NCBI GenBank assembly: GCA_049515135.1
Contig: JBEKUJ010000004.1
Span: forward strand, 1-64,000
Length of the DNA stretch: 64,000 bases
Origin: Fen-1364 sp049515135
GTDB taxonomy: Bacteria > Spirochaetota > Spirochaetia > SZUA-6 > Fen-1364
Direction: 5' to 3'
Part shown: piece by piece, positions 1-8,549 of the stretch
How positions within the stretch are numbered: position 1 is the first letter of the stretch
Layout: each line of letters begins with the position of its first letter
Notes under the pieces: generated by a model
What the model was told of the DNA's origin: nothing
What the model saw: the letters and a program-made list of their open reading frames with translations, nothing else
Databases searched by the model: none
Made by a program: the position numbers and the translations under genes

Positions 1-121
1 CGAGCAGTTCGTCGCCGCCCACAACAAGAGAGCAAAGCCGTTCGTCTGGGTCGCTACGGCAGACTCGATCCTTGCGAAGATCGAACGCCTATGTGGGCGA
101 ATTTCGGGGACGGGACACTAG
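1..121 (+). pseudogene. IS630-type transposase, C-terminal end (cut by window edge)
   Basis: Reading from base 2, the frame gives 39 residues ending at the TAG at 119-121. It includes AAHNKRAKPFVWVATADSI, the typical tail of IS630-family DDE transposases, in which a (K/P)PFVW(T/V)A motif precedes a helix ending the protein. The rest of the element lies outside the window, so it cannot be said whether the element is intact. It is labelled a fragment only because the 5' part is absent here. A small inverted repeat follows directly at the stop. A transposon end beside the damaged genes of the next 3 kb fits a rearranged region. Confidence 0.75.
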
Positions 122-137
122 CACATCTCGCGTGTCC
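113..137. repeat. Inverted repeat at the transposase end
   Basis: GGACAC at 113-118 is answered by GTGTCC at 132-137 with a 13-base loop. It overlaps the transposase stop codon. It may be part of the element's terminal repeat or a weak hairpin. No U-run follows, so it is not a convincing intrinsic terminator. Confidence 0.35.
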
Positions 138-225
138 TGTCTCATGACAACCTGCTGAATTGGAGTCGGCTGAGTTTTCAGGTAAAGGCGGCGCCATTGC
201 TTTTTGCTCCAAGAGTCGTCAATTT

Positions 226-1986
226 TCAGGCTGTCTTAGCAATTTGTCTTCTTTTTGGGCAGATGGAGCAGTCCCTGCATGCCCTGCTGCAGCGGGCATG
301 GCCGGCTGTCGAGCAGAAGGCTGCACAGCAGTACCTGTACGCCCAGCAGGAGACGCTGCCGGCTGTCGGACTGAAGGCTGCATCGCAGTCCCTGCGTGAC
401 CCGTAGACGGCGCAGTGGGCTGTCGAGCAGAAGGCTCGAAGCACAGGGCTCGGAGATGGGTTTCCCTTTGCTTGCGTCTGAGGTGAGACAGATGGTTGTC
501 CGACACTCTTTCTCGGAGTTACGACAGTGACCGGCGAGCGAGCAGCGGGAGCTGATCGACTCAGGTTGGACAACGTTCCCGCATCAAGAGGCTGACCAGG
601 ATGGGCGGCAAGGGCCTGCTGACGCGCTGCAAAGGGGATGGTCTGAGGTGGCGGAGTCAGCCGCGCCACCACCGGCCGAGACATTATCGAGGCAGGAGGC
701 TGGGCAACTCTGCCGCGAGTTGAGTTGGAGCTACCAAGGAGGCTCTCTTTCTGCGGAACCAGGGGCGATACAGCCCCACGCACCGGAGCTTTCCCAAGCT
801 CATCGTTGGACAGTTTGAGCGCGGCTTTCCCCGCCGGCTGGCCGCGGACAAAAGTTTCGTTCGGAACGACCGTCACTGCGCCAGGAACATTGCGGTTCAC
901 GTAGTTGAAATGCTCGACGTCAATATTGTGCAGACGCGTGTTGTCGCTACGGTAGGGGGCAATATAGGGCTCATGCGGGCCAAGAGGAAACCATCCGACG
1001 CTCTCCCCAGGGGCCTGATTGGGGCGCCACCCCGCTCCTCCAACAAATGTCACGAGCGCAGGCGCATAGACCGGGTGACCAATATGAGCCCCTGGCACCC
1101 ACACCCAGGCGTTGTTGCGATATGCCCACCGGCCATAGTGGAAAGGGGCGAATCCCCAGGGAGCATCATCGATCCAGGTCCAGCCCCAGGGGTCAACCCA
1201 GGCCCAGTGCCCGAAGCGATATGGCGCCCATCCCGCAACTATCACCTTCGGCGCCCAGACGGGCCCCAGGTTCGGATCAACACTCCAGTTTCCGTACTGA
1301 TCAAGGTCTGCGACTCCATCAAGATCACCAGGGACGTATTGAGCTGAGGCGATGTGGTCTTCTTTCTGATCCCGTGCCTGACACCACAGGTCCCAATTAT
1401 CTAGTGGGGCAGCGCTTGCAACTTGGTGCGCGGGAGAATCGGCACCAGTGATTGTAGCCATTTGCTGCTGGGGCAAGGGGAATACAGAGTTACCAGCAGT
1501 CACTTCAATCTCCCCAGAGCGCACCGTGACAGTGGTGTCTCCACTTTGCTGAACATCGATTCGATAGGTGCCAGAGCGAAGAAGTGAAAGGCTTGCGTTG
1601 GGGGTATCCACCTCGATTTGCTCAGTCGCGCCCAATTGACGAAGTCGCAGGTTCACTGACCCTGTTGAGAGTCGAATCTGGATTGTCTGGTCGTCTAAGT
1701 TCAGGAAGGAAATCTCTGTGCTCGCGGCAAGACGGACAGCGGTTGATCCCGCGTGGACTTCGGCCTGCCCATCCTGGTCCGTCCACAGATTGTCTCCGAT
1801 GGTCAAGGGATAGTTCATGGTCGCAGGGGCCCAATCCTCGACGCTTTCCGGGTGAAACGAAACGGTACCGCTGATGTAGTTCAGGCGGCCCACTCGATTG
1901 GGAGGATCGCCCCATAGCGTGGAGATGCCTGCAAACGTCCACGCGCAGAAAGCAATAAGACAAAGCCTGATTGAGATTGACTTCAT
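226..1986 (-). CDS. FecR-domain / DUF6600 exported protein with frameshifted repeat tail
   Basis: 586 residues in the observed frame. A signal peptide (about 1-25, ending near TLWG) is followed by a FecR-like beta domain (about 30-190, with SGTYRID and VRSGEIEV). Next comes a DUF6600-type region (about 225-370) rich in aromatic repeats such as YRFGHWAWVDPWGWTW and YGRWAY. The protein is probably periplasmic or surface-exposed; no catalytic site is evident. A good Shine-Dalgarno (AGGAGGGATAATT) precedes the ATG. The last ~75 residues look wrong: cysteine-rich and unlike the rest. The neighbouring frame ending at base 219 instead reads as 19-20-residue repeats (QPSARQPA..., GHAGTA), which suits such proteins. 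A one-base frameshift near 435-455 is therefore likely, with the intended end at 219. Whether it is real or an assembly error cannot be told here. Confidence 0.8.
   Translation of the reverse strand: MKSISIRLCLIAFCAWTFAGISTLWGDPPNRVGRLNYISGTVSFHPESVEDWAPATMNYPLTIGDNLWTDQDGQAEVHAGSTAVRLAASTEISFLNLDDQTIQIRLSTGSVNLRLRQLGATEQIEVDTPNASLSLLRSGTYRIDVQQSGDTTVTVRSGEIEVTAGNSVFPLPQQQMATITGADSPAHQVASAAPLDNWDLWCQARDQKEDHIASAQYVPGDLDGVADLDQYGNWSVDPNLGPVWAPKVIVAGWAPYRFGHWAWVDPWGWTWIDDAPWGFAPFHYGRWAYRNNAWVWVPGAHIGHPVYAPALVTFVGGAGWRPNQAPGESVGWFPLGPHEPYIAPYRSDNTRLHNIDVEHFNYVNRNVPGAVTVVPNETFVRGQPAGKAALKLSNDELGKAPVRGAVSPLVPQKESLLGSSNSTRGRVAQPPASIMSRPVVARLTPPPQTIPFAARQQALAAHPGQPLDAGTLSNLSRSAPAARSPVTVVTPRKSVGQPSVSPQTQAKGNPSPSPVLRAFCSTAHCAVYGSRRDCDAAFSPTAGSVSCWAYRYCCAAFCSTAGHARCSRACRDCSICPKRRQIAKTA
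268..441. repeat. Three tandem 57-60-bp coding repeats
   Basis: Three imperfect copies start at 268, 328 and 385. Each begins GCAGT(A/C)CCTG and ends with GGCTGTCG...GAAGGCT. The spacings of 60 and 57 bases are multiples of three, so copy-number change would keep the reading frame. On the minus strand, in the frame ending at 219, they encode Pro/Ala/Gln-rich units near QPS(A/V)RQPA. They form the C-terminal tail of the FecR/DUF6600 gene. Confidence 0.75.
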
Positions 1987-2159
1987 AATTATCCCTCCTG
2001 TGGACGATGCGACAGCTCGTCGGCTTCCTAAGTCGCTCCCTAATGCACCGCGCGTTTACCTCGGTTATCTCTACCCTCATGATAGTACTCATCATTTCCA
2101 TTTTCTATAGATGGTGGGTTAATAAAGGATAAATATGGGTTATTTCGGTCACGAATGAC

Positions 2160-2880
2160 TCATTTGAAATGTAACTTCTCCCTCCTTTTTGTCTGCGTAT
2201 GCTTTGTTCTGGGGCAGTCTTTACAGCGTATTGCGACTAACTTGGAGACTTGGAGCACAAACGCGCAGGCATACGGCGGCAAGACGACCTCCGACGGCGC
2301 GCTATCCAGACCGTCTCCGGGTTTCCCTGGCCCGACGGCCACTTTGTACTTCCTTCTCGTCGACTCCTTGCCCCAGGCGAAAACAAGGTCCTCTTCGACA
2401 GGGACGCCGTTGAGCGCGAGTCGGGAAGAGCGGATGCCGCCGACAGGTTCGATGATGTACCGCTTCCTGATCGAGCCAGCGACGATGATCAGCGAATGGG
2501 TGTCACGAAGGCTCACGAGGAGGAGACAATGGGTCCGTGATCTCTTCGTGGAGGAATGATGGTACGCCCGGATCTTCCCGTCCGATCTTTCTACCGAAGC
2601 GCCTTGAACACCCTGTTTCCCATCAACCTTTTCCAGAGAAAGCTCGCATAGTAGTCGGGCCTTGGCGCGAAGCTGTTCTGGTCGAGGAGCCCGTAGTCCG
2701 AGCCCACAAGCGATTGACGAAACACGCGAGAGACCACCTCGCGGGCAAGGAGCCCAAGCTGGTCGAGCCACCAAATCGAGGAGAGGTGCGGTGTCGGAAA
2801 CCCCTGGTTCACCGCCGTAGAGGGCGTGGCCTGTCTCTGTTATCCAGATTTGCCGCCCTCGAGCATTTTTTCACAATCCT
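2160..2880 (-). pseudogene. GH79 (heparanase-like) glycoside hydrolase, C-terminal remnant
   Basis: Three minus-strand frames carry consecutive pieces of one protein. Near 2790-2865 is IWITETGHALYGGEPGVSDT, resembling the catalytic nucleophile (E) strand of GH79. Within 2594-2812 is SSIWWLDQLGLLAR, then RQSLVGSDYGLLD and RPDYYASFLWKRLMG, a very typical GH79 stretch. From about 2590 down to 2240, another frame gives a C-terminal beta domain (RYIIEPVGG, LALNGVPVEEDLVFAWG, VLPPYACAFV). At least two frameshifts (near 2780 and 2595) and loss of the N-terminal half mean it cannot make a working enzyme. Family assignment is by recall of conserved motifs. Confidence 0.65.
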
Positions 2881-3233
2881 TCGTGCCTGCTTTCGGACGC
2901 TGTCGAGATGCCGCGGCTCCAGAAGCGTTCTCTCGGATGCGCGCCGCCGCTCAGCGGTGCTTCGCAAAGGATTTCGCTCGCTAGGACTTCATAGGCCCGT
3001 CTGTGCGGGCATCCGGATCCCATTCAAATACGGAATGGCGTGGAGGTCGGATGTTGGAGTTATCTCCGGGGTGCCCCAACTGTTCGATGTCGCTATTAGT
3101 TGTGGACTCTGTCTCTCTTCATCCACACCCCTTTTATGGCGGCAGGACAAGGGTCGATGTGACGGGCCTTGCTGCTGGTGATCGTCACGAGCCCTGGGAG
3201 CACACTCGCCCGTTGGATGAAATGAAGGCAGCA
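2881..3233. other. Intergenic stretch, no supported gene
   Basis: About 350 bases between the glycosidase remnant and the cyclase promoter. Open frames on both strands are short or have implausible composition. It may contain further upstream debris of the glycosidase, but no motif could be recognised. Confidence 0.5.
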
Positions 3234-3263
3234 ATGACAGGGAAGCCCCGCTTGTGCTATTAT
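3234..3263 (+). promoter_or_regulatory. Sigma-70-like promoter for the adenylate cyclase
   Basis: ATGACA (3234-3239, 5/6 match to TTGACA) and TATTAT (3258-3263, 5/6 match to TATAAT) are 18 bases apart. They lie just upstream of the GTG start at 3282. An AAAGG Shine-Dalgarno (3269-3273) falls between. A transcript from here would have a leader of only about 12 bases. Confidence 0.5.
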
Positions 3264-3281
3264 GCGCCAAAGGCACTCAGA

Positions 3282-4940
3282 GTGAAAATCAGAACCAAAA
3301 TCATCGCGCTTGTGCTGCCGCTTCTCATTGCGGGGCTCGTCATCGGAGGGATCGCAGCCTCCTCTCTTGCGCGCAATGCCGTCACGCGCGTCATTGTCAC
3401 CTTCCTGAACTTCAAGACGGACCAGCTCTCTCAGTACATGGAAGGCCAGTGGCGGATACTCGTCGAAAACAGTCTGAGCGGACGGCAGGACATGGTCCAG
3501 GCGGCGCAGGCCGGCGTGGAGGCATACGCGCGGACGCTCCTGCTCAGCGACAGCGAGCTGGTCTTCGCCCTTGATCAAGGCGGGAACGTGGCCATGGCAA
3601 CGGCCAAGGTGTCCCCGACTGACGCGGAAAAGCGCGCTCTCATGACGCCCGTCATCCCCGGGGACCGCTCGCTCCTGAATGTGACAATCGGCGGTGTCCC
3701 CCGCGTGGCCACCCGCTTCGCCTTCCAGCCGTTCGGCTGGACAGTGTTCACCACGGAGGTCCGATCCGCCTTCTACAGCGACGTATCGCGCATCACCTGG
3801 CAGACCATCATCCTCATCCTGGGCTCCTGCCTCGTGGCGGTGGTGCTGGTCTTCCTCTTCGTGCGGCATCTCACCGGCCCCCTGGCTCGGACGGCCGGCA
3901 CCATGAAGGATATCATCAGCTCCAACGACCTGAGCGCGCGCGTTCAGGTGGACTACAGTGACGAGATCGGAGAGATGTCCCAGACGTTCAACGTAATGGT
4001 CGGAGAGCTGGAGAAGGCATACCAGCGCATCAAAAGCTACGCATTTCAGGCCGTCGTCTCCCAGAAGAAGGAGACGAAGATCCGCCACATCTTCCAGAAG
4101 TACGTGCCCCAGGAGCTCATCGACAGACTGTTCACAAACCCGGAGTCGATGCTGGTGGGAGAGAACCGCGTGCTGTCCGTGCTCTTCTCTGACATACGCA
4201 GCTTCACCACCATCTCGGAAGGGATGGATCCTGGCCTCCTGGTGGCAGGGCTGAACCGCTACTTCTCCGTGATGGTTGATATCATCATGAATCGCGGGGG
4301 GATCATCGACAAGTACATCGGAGATGCAATCATGGCTTTCTTCGGCGCGCCGGTGCCGCATGAGGATGACGCGCTCCAGTCGGTGCTGTCAGGGATCGAG
4401 ATGCTGGATTCCCTGGAGACGTTCAACCAGGGACAGAGGTCTCTTGGCGAGCCGGAGTTCCGCATCGGCGTCGGCATCAACTACGGGACGGTCACCGTGG
4501 GCAACATCGGAACAGAGAGAAAAATGGATTACACGGTGATCGGAGACATGGTCAATGTGGCCTCACGGCTGGAAGGGCTGACAAAACGCTATCATCAGCC
4601 GCTCCTGATCACCGAAATGCTGAAGGAGAAAGTTGACGGGGCCGTTGCCAGCCGGACCGTGGACTCGGTGGCGGTCAAAGGCAGGCACGGCGGCATCCGA
4701 ATCCATTCCGTCCGCAAGGACCCCTCAGAACGGGAGGAGCGCGCCATACGGCTGCACAACGAATCCATGGAGCTGTACTACGCGCGCAGCTTCGCGGAGG
4801 CGGCCCGCGGGTTCAGGGAGGTGCGCACCCTGTTGCCGGACGACTTCCTGGCAGGCATGTTCATCGAGCGCTGCGAGCGCTTGGCCGCCTCCCCGCCTCC
4901 TCCCGACTGGGACGGCGTCGAAATCATGGATACCAAATAG
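3282..4940 (+). CDS. Membrane class III adenylate cyclase with HAMP domain
   Basis: 552 residues from GTG at 3282, chosen because AAAGG sits 8 bases upstream and the first membrane helix follows at once; the open frame runs back to 3003 without recognisable sequence. Order: TM helix 5-28, extracytoplasmic sensor region ~30-170, TM helix ~172-195, HAMP ~196-250, class III cyclase domain ~290-480, helical TPR-like tail ~495-535. The cyclase domain has metal-binding D304 (FSDIRSF) and D348 (DKYIGDAIMAFFG). K344 is the usual adenine-selecting lysine. The transition-state N and R lie in GDMVNVASRLEG. It should make cAMP in response to a periplasmic signal. It heads a run of envelope-protein genes ending at 8506, with 10 bases to the next start. 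The ligand is unknown. Confidence 0.93.
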   Translation: MKIRTKIIALVLPLLIAGLVIGGIAASSLARNAVTRVIVTFLNFKTDQLSQYMEGQWRILVENSLSGRQDMVQAAQAGVEAYARTLLLSDSELVFALDQGGNVAMATAKVSPTDAEKRALMTPVIPGDRSLLNVTIGGVPRVATRFAFQPFGWTVFTTEVRSAFYSDVSRITWQTIILILGSCLVAVVLVFLFVRHLTGPLARTAGTMKDIISSNDLSARVQVDYSDEIGEMSQTFNVMVGELEKAYQRIKSYAFQAVVSQKKETKIRHIFQKYVPQELIDRLFTNPESMLVGENRVLSVLFSDIRSFTTISEGMDPGLLVAGLNRYFSVMVDIIMNRGGIIDKYIGDAIMAFFGAPVPHEDDALQSVLSGIEMLDSLETFNQGQRSLGEPEFRIGVGINYGTVTVGNIGTERKMDYTVIGDMVNVASRLEGLTKRYHQPLLITEMLKEKVDGAVASRTVDSVAVKGRHGGIRIHSVRKDPSEREERAIRLHNESMELYYARSFAEAARGFREVRTLLPDDFLAGMFIERCERLAASPPPPDWDGVEIMDTK

Positions 4941-4950
4941 CGCAGCCGCC

Positions 4951-6153
4951 ATGAGACGACGGATCATCCCGGTCATCCTGCTTGCAATTCTTCCCGCAGT
5001 CGTCTTTGCGGCGGACCAGGCCCGCACGGCTGCCCTCTTCATTTCACCGTTGTCAGCGGGGGTCGCCGAGCCCCTTGTGGAAGACATCCTCGCCACAGGG
5101 CTGACAACCACGCTGCAGAACGCGGGCATCACCGTGGCTCCCGGTCGGCTTGCCCTCACCGTCGGCACCGGAGCTCCGAACCTTCCGCAGGAGCAGCGCA
5201 TCTCTTACCTTCTGCGTGGCTTGAATGCGGCAGGCGCCAACGTCGTGGTAGCCGCGTTCTACCTGGTGCAGGGCGACGCTCTGGTCATCCAGTTCGCGCT
5301 GTACGATCCGGCGGTCCATACGATGCTCGGGGGGGTTCTTGCAAATGCGCGCAAGGGCCTGACGCTCTTTGACAGCGTATCGGAAGCAGTCAAGCAGTTC
5401 GAACCGGCCATCCAGCGCTATGTCCAGGGCGGCTACCAGACCGAGCCTCCCACGGGGATCGTGGAGCGCATCGAGGTGAGCGGCCCGCCTGAGGGAAGCA
5501 GCGTCGTGCTGCTTGACCGCGAGGCAGGGACCGTGGAAGGCGGCGTGCTTGTGGTTCCCTATACGCAGTTCGAGATCGGCTCCATCATCCCCGTGCGCGT
5601 GCATAAGAATGGGTATCATTCATACGCCGGTACGTACAAGCTCGACTCACCCCAGGTAAGCCTTCACCTTCCCCCGCTGCGACGCGAGACGCGTTTCGAC
5701 GCCGGTCTTTCCTGGAGCTTCGGGGAGGCAATGGGCATCGGAATTGGCGGCAGGATCCACATCATCCCGGATTCCCTGTTTGTCGGCGTCGAGCACTACA
5801 GATCGCTGGACGTTGACAGTCTCTCGAGCACCGTGGTCAGGCATTACGACACGAACGTCCAGCTCGGGTCGTATATCATCTTTCCCTACACCTCCATTTT
5901 CCGGCTCCATATTTCCCTGGGAGCCGGGCTCATTGTGACGAATGTCGCAGGCCTCGGAGGCCGGGACTACCTGGACTGGTACATTCTGGCGGGCGACCCT
6001 ACCGCGGAGCTTGCCCTGGGGCCGGTGAAGGTTTTCTTCCGTCCCGAGCTGCATTACGCCCTGGGTGTCGATTACAACCTCCTGGGAAGGGAGTGGATCC
6101 GCACGCCCTACGGGCTCCCGCCCCTGACAATCGGAGTCCGCACCTCATGGTGA
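4951..6153 (+). CDS. Predicted outer-membrane protein with PEGA-like domain
   Basis: 400 residues starting MRRRIIPVILLAILPAVVFA, a clear signal peptide. Residues ~25-150 look like an alpha/beta periplasmic domain. Residues ~165-235 resemble a PEGA domain (P.G..V...D, then VRVHKNGYHSY). The C-terminal ~160 residues alternate hydrophobic and polar positions with many aromatics and end VRTSW, as in outer-membrane beta-barrels. The domain order is shared with the protein at 7256-8506, so the two are probably paralogues. It lies 10 bases after the cyclase and overlaps the next gene, so the genes are likely co-transcribed. No specific function is known. Confidence 0.75.
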   Translation: MRRRIIPVILLAILPAVVFAADQARTAALFISPLSAGVAEPLVEDILATGLTTTLQNAGITVAPGRLALTVGTGAPNLPQEQRISYLLRGLNAAGANVVVAAFYLVQGDALVIQFALYDPAVHTMLGGVLANARKGLTLFDSVSEAVKQFEPAIQRYVQGGYQTEPPTGIVERIEVSGPPEGSSVVLLDREAGTVEGGVLVVPYTQFEIGSIIPVRVHKNGYHSYAGTYKLDSPQVSLHLPPLRRETRFDAGLSWSFGEAMGIGIGGRIHIIPDSLFVGVEHYRSLDVDSLSSTVVRHYDTNVQLGSYIIFPYTSIFRLHISLGAGLIVTNVAGLGGRDYLDWYILAGDPTAELALGPVKVFFRPELHYALGVDYNLLGREWIRTPYGLPPLTIGVRTSW

Positions 6154-7256
6154 GCAGGCACGCGGCGCTGTATTTTCTTCTGCTCCCCCTGGTTCTCCTG
6201 GCCGGCTGCGGGCTGTTCACCGTCAGCCCGTTTCCCGGATTCGTCGACAAGACCGACATTTCCATAGACCTGGGCAGCCGCATCGACGCCATAACCTCAG
6301 GCGCCTCCCCGGTCAACTACGACCTGAACATCGTTGACCAGGCAGGGCTGTCGCCGCGCGTGCTGCTCCTGGTGGAGCCGCCCTCCAGCGACCCGACTCT
6401 GGGATTCAACTACAAGGGAAAGCTCATTTTCATGGACCAGGACTTGAACGTCCTCGGAGAGGCAGCCACCCCGTCCTCACTGGACTACTTCGCCAAGCCG
6501 TACGCGTACGCGCATGACGGGAACATCCTGGCCGGTTACATCGTTCTCAATCCGGTCGGCGGCACAACGTCCATCGGCTCGCTGAACCCCGCCCCTCCCC
6601 TGGGAGGCTTCGCCTTTACCAAGCCCACGGGACCCGGAGCCCCCTTCACGTATGTCTTCGCAACCCCGGCAGGCCAGTACGCGAGCTTCGATCTTACGTT
6701 TGTCGGATACAACAATTCCACGTGGACCATCGGAGTCCCCCAAGGCACACTTGCCATCATCCCCCAGTCCGCCAGGCCCGACCCCTCCAGCCCCAACTAT
6801 GTGAACCTGGGGTATCAGCTGGTGGGCCTCGCGTACGACAGCTCTACGGATGAAATCACCTTCGTCTTTTCCGAGCCCGCCCAGGGGCGGATCCTCGGAG
6901 CGCGGATCGGGCTTGCCGCAGCCACCTCCGGTTCCGGGGTGCTGCTTCCAGCCGTTACCGGATGGCCTGTCGGCGCGGACGCGTGGCCTGTCGCGCTGAA
7001 CCAGGACAGGCCGGAGCTGCACGCGGATGCAGGAGGGATCTTCATGGTGCAGCGCGATGGATGGATGACGCGATACGCCTGGACGTCCCCTGACCAGCCG
7101 CTTGCCTGGCTTGGAAGCTCCACGCAGATAATCGGTGACCGTTCGCTGAGCAGGCGCTACGCCTTTCTCGTCCCCCAGACCCCGGGGCTGCCGCAGTACA
7201 TGTATCGCTTCGATCCCAGCTCCCGCATCCTCACGCGATACAAGAGGTGGTGGTAG
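6147..7256 (+). CDS. Hypothetical lipoprotein
   Basis: 369 residues. The start ATG at 6147 overlaps the stop of the upstream gene and gives an ideal lipoprotein signal: MVSRHAALYFLLLPLVLLAGC, with lipobox LAGC. The mature part has repeated short beta-strand-like stretches (FVGYNNSTWTIG, LAYDSSTDEITFVFSEP, GIFMVQRDGWMTRYAW) reminiscent of a beta-propeller, but no family is recognised. It sits between the two paralogous PEGA-like outer-membrane proteins, with overlaps on both sides. A role as an accessory lipoprotein of that complex is inference. Confidence 0.75.
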   Translation: MVSRHAALYFLLLPLVLLAGCGLFTVSPFPGFVDKTDISIDLGSRIDAITSGASPVNYDLNIVDQAGLSPRVLLLVEPPSSDPTLGFNYKGKLIFMDQDLNVLGEAATPSSLDYFAKPYAYAHDGNILAGYIVLNPVGGTTSIGSLNPAPPLGGFAFTKPTGPGAPFTYVFATPAGQYASFDLTFVGYNNSTWTIGVPQGTLAIIPQSARPDPSSPNYVNLGYQLVGLAYDSSTDEITFVFSEPAQGRILGARIGLAAATSGSGVLLPAVTGWPVGADAWPVALNQDRPELHADAGGIFMVQRDGWMTRYAWTSPDQPLAWLGSSTQIIGDRSLSRRYAFLVPQTPGLPQYMYRFDPSSRILTRYKRWW

Positions 7257-8506
7257 TGAGGCACCTTCGCCCATTCATCTCACTGTTCCTGCTCTGTGTG
7301 TGCGCGGCGGCCGCAGGCGCACAGCAAGCCCAGGACCAGACCTCCGCCACGTTTGGCAGGCCGCGATTCATGATCTACCTTTTCCAGGCGGAGCAGGACA
7401 CGCTCTCGTCAACAGAGAGGTTTGTCCTGTACAACTCCATTCTGGCCGCCGCCACGGAGGCAAACCCTGACGTCGTCCTCCTGGAATCCCCTGACCAGAC
7501 GGTGCCGGATACCCGCCAGGGCAGGGAGGAGCTGGCGCGGCGCATCAACGCCGACTGCTGGCTCTCCGTTTCCGCAAGCGGAGGGTTCGGGAATCTCACC
7601 ATCCAGGCGGAGACCTTCGACATCCTGCGGCAGCAGACATTCGGCCAGGAGATCATCCGCCCCGGTTTTGTGGTGGACTACCGCACCATCTCCCGTGGGT
7701 TCTGGGACAAGATCGTTGAAGCGATCAAGACCTCGTACAGCCGGATCGTCGACGTGACCACGTTCACTGTCCACGGCGTGCCTGGCACCGAGCTGACAGG
7801 AGTGCCCGGCGGGCCTTACCGCCTCGACAAGAGCGGCACACTGGAGAAGAAGATCCCCTACCCCTCTTCATTCATCATGAAAGCCCGGGCCAGCGGATAC
7901 TACGACCTGGAAGAGCCTTTGTTCCTGGGCATCGAGCCGCTCGCCGTCACCCTCAACCAGGTGAGGAAGCCCCGGTTCGGAGCCGAGGTTCGCCTGAGCA
8001 GCTTCCAGTTCCCCGGGGTGCGCTTCTGGTGGTACGTTGTGCCCGCGCAGATCTTCGTGCGCCTCGGCGCGACAACACAGCTTTTCGGGTTGTATCCCAT
8101 CGACAACTCGCCAAGCGTCGTGGTGGTGGGCTCGCCGCTGAGCCAGGTGGGGCTGGACGCGGGTCTGTACGTGCTTCCGGCGGAGAGCCTGCTGCGCTTT
8201 TACGTGGGCGTGGGAGGGTATCTGCGGTTCTCCCATCCCCCCGCGCCGAGCTTCACAATCGATACACAGGCCGCGCCCGGGGCCATCACGCTGAGCCTCG
8301 GGGCAGAGTACTCACCGTCACGTCGCCTGCGGTTTGTTGCGGACTACGAGCCGGCGTTCATCCTTGCGTCGAATCCGCAGCAGTTCATCAACCTGTCCTT
8401 CGTGGCCAACAGCTTCCCCAGCGGGCAGGTGCCGGGGTACGTCATACTGCCGTGGGGGCTCTTCGACCTGCGCAACTTGTACCTGGGACTCCGGTTGGAC
8501 TTGTAG
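7256..8506 (+). CDS. Predicted outer-membrane protein with PEGA-like domain (paralogue)
   Basis: 416 residues from GTG at 7256, which overlaps the TAG stop of the lipoprotein gene. AGAGG lies 8 bases upstream. GTG at 7247 or 7250 is also possible. Signal peptide to about residue 25 (CAAAAGAQQ). An alpha/beta domain (~35-150) contains VLLESPDQTVPDTRQG. A PEGA-like segment (~165-230) has VHGVPGTELTGVPGG and MKARASGYYDL. The C-terminal half is barrel-like and ends LRNLYLGLRLDL. The architecture matches the protein at 4951-6153. It is the last gene of this run and converges on the coiled-coil gene. Confidence 0.75.
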   Translation: MRHLRPFISLFLLCVCAAAAGAQQAQDQTSATFGRPRFMIYLFQAEQDTLSSTERFVLYNSILAAATEANPDVVLLESPDQTVPDTRQGREELARRINADCWLSVSASGGFGNLTIQAETFDILRQQTFGQEIIRPGFVVDYRTISRGFWDKIVEAIKTSYSRIVDVTTFTVHGVPGTELTGVPGGPYRLDKSGTLEKKIPYPSSFIMKARASGYYDLEEPLFLGIEPLAVTLNQVRKPRFGAEVRLSSFQFPGVRFWWYVVPAQIFVRLGATTQLFGLYPIDNSPSVVVVGSPLSQVGLDAGLYVLPAESLLRFYVGVGGYLRFSHPPAPSFTIDTQAAPGAITLSLGAEYSPSRRLRFVADYEPAFILASNPQQFINLSFVANSFPSGQVPGYVILPWGLFDLRNLYLGLRLDL

Positions 8507-8549
8507 GAATGGGGCCGAAGCTCCGCACAGCCCCACCGCTCTGTGGCCT

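Noticed and set aside
268..441. Tandem repeats considered as a CRISPR array
   Set aside because: Units are contiguous and diverged with no unique spacers, and they code for a repetitive protein tail.
3096..4361. A 421-codon minus-strand open frame opposite the adenylate cyclase
   Set aside because: The cyclase frame has all catalytic motifs. The antisense product is rich in His/Asp/Val with no known pattern.
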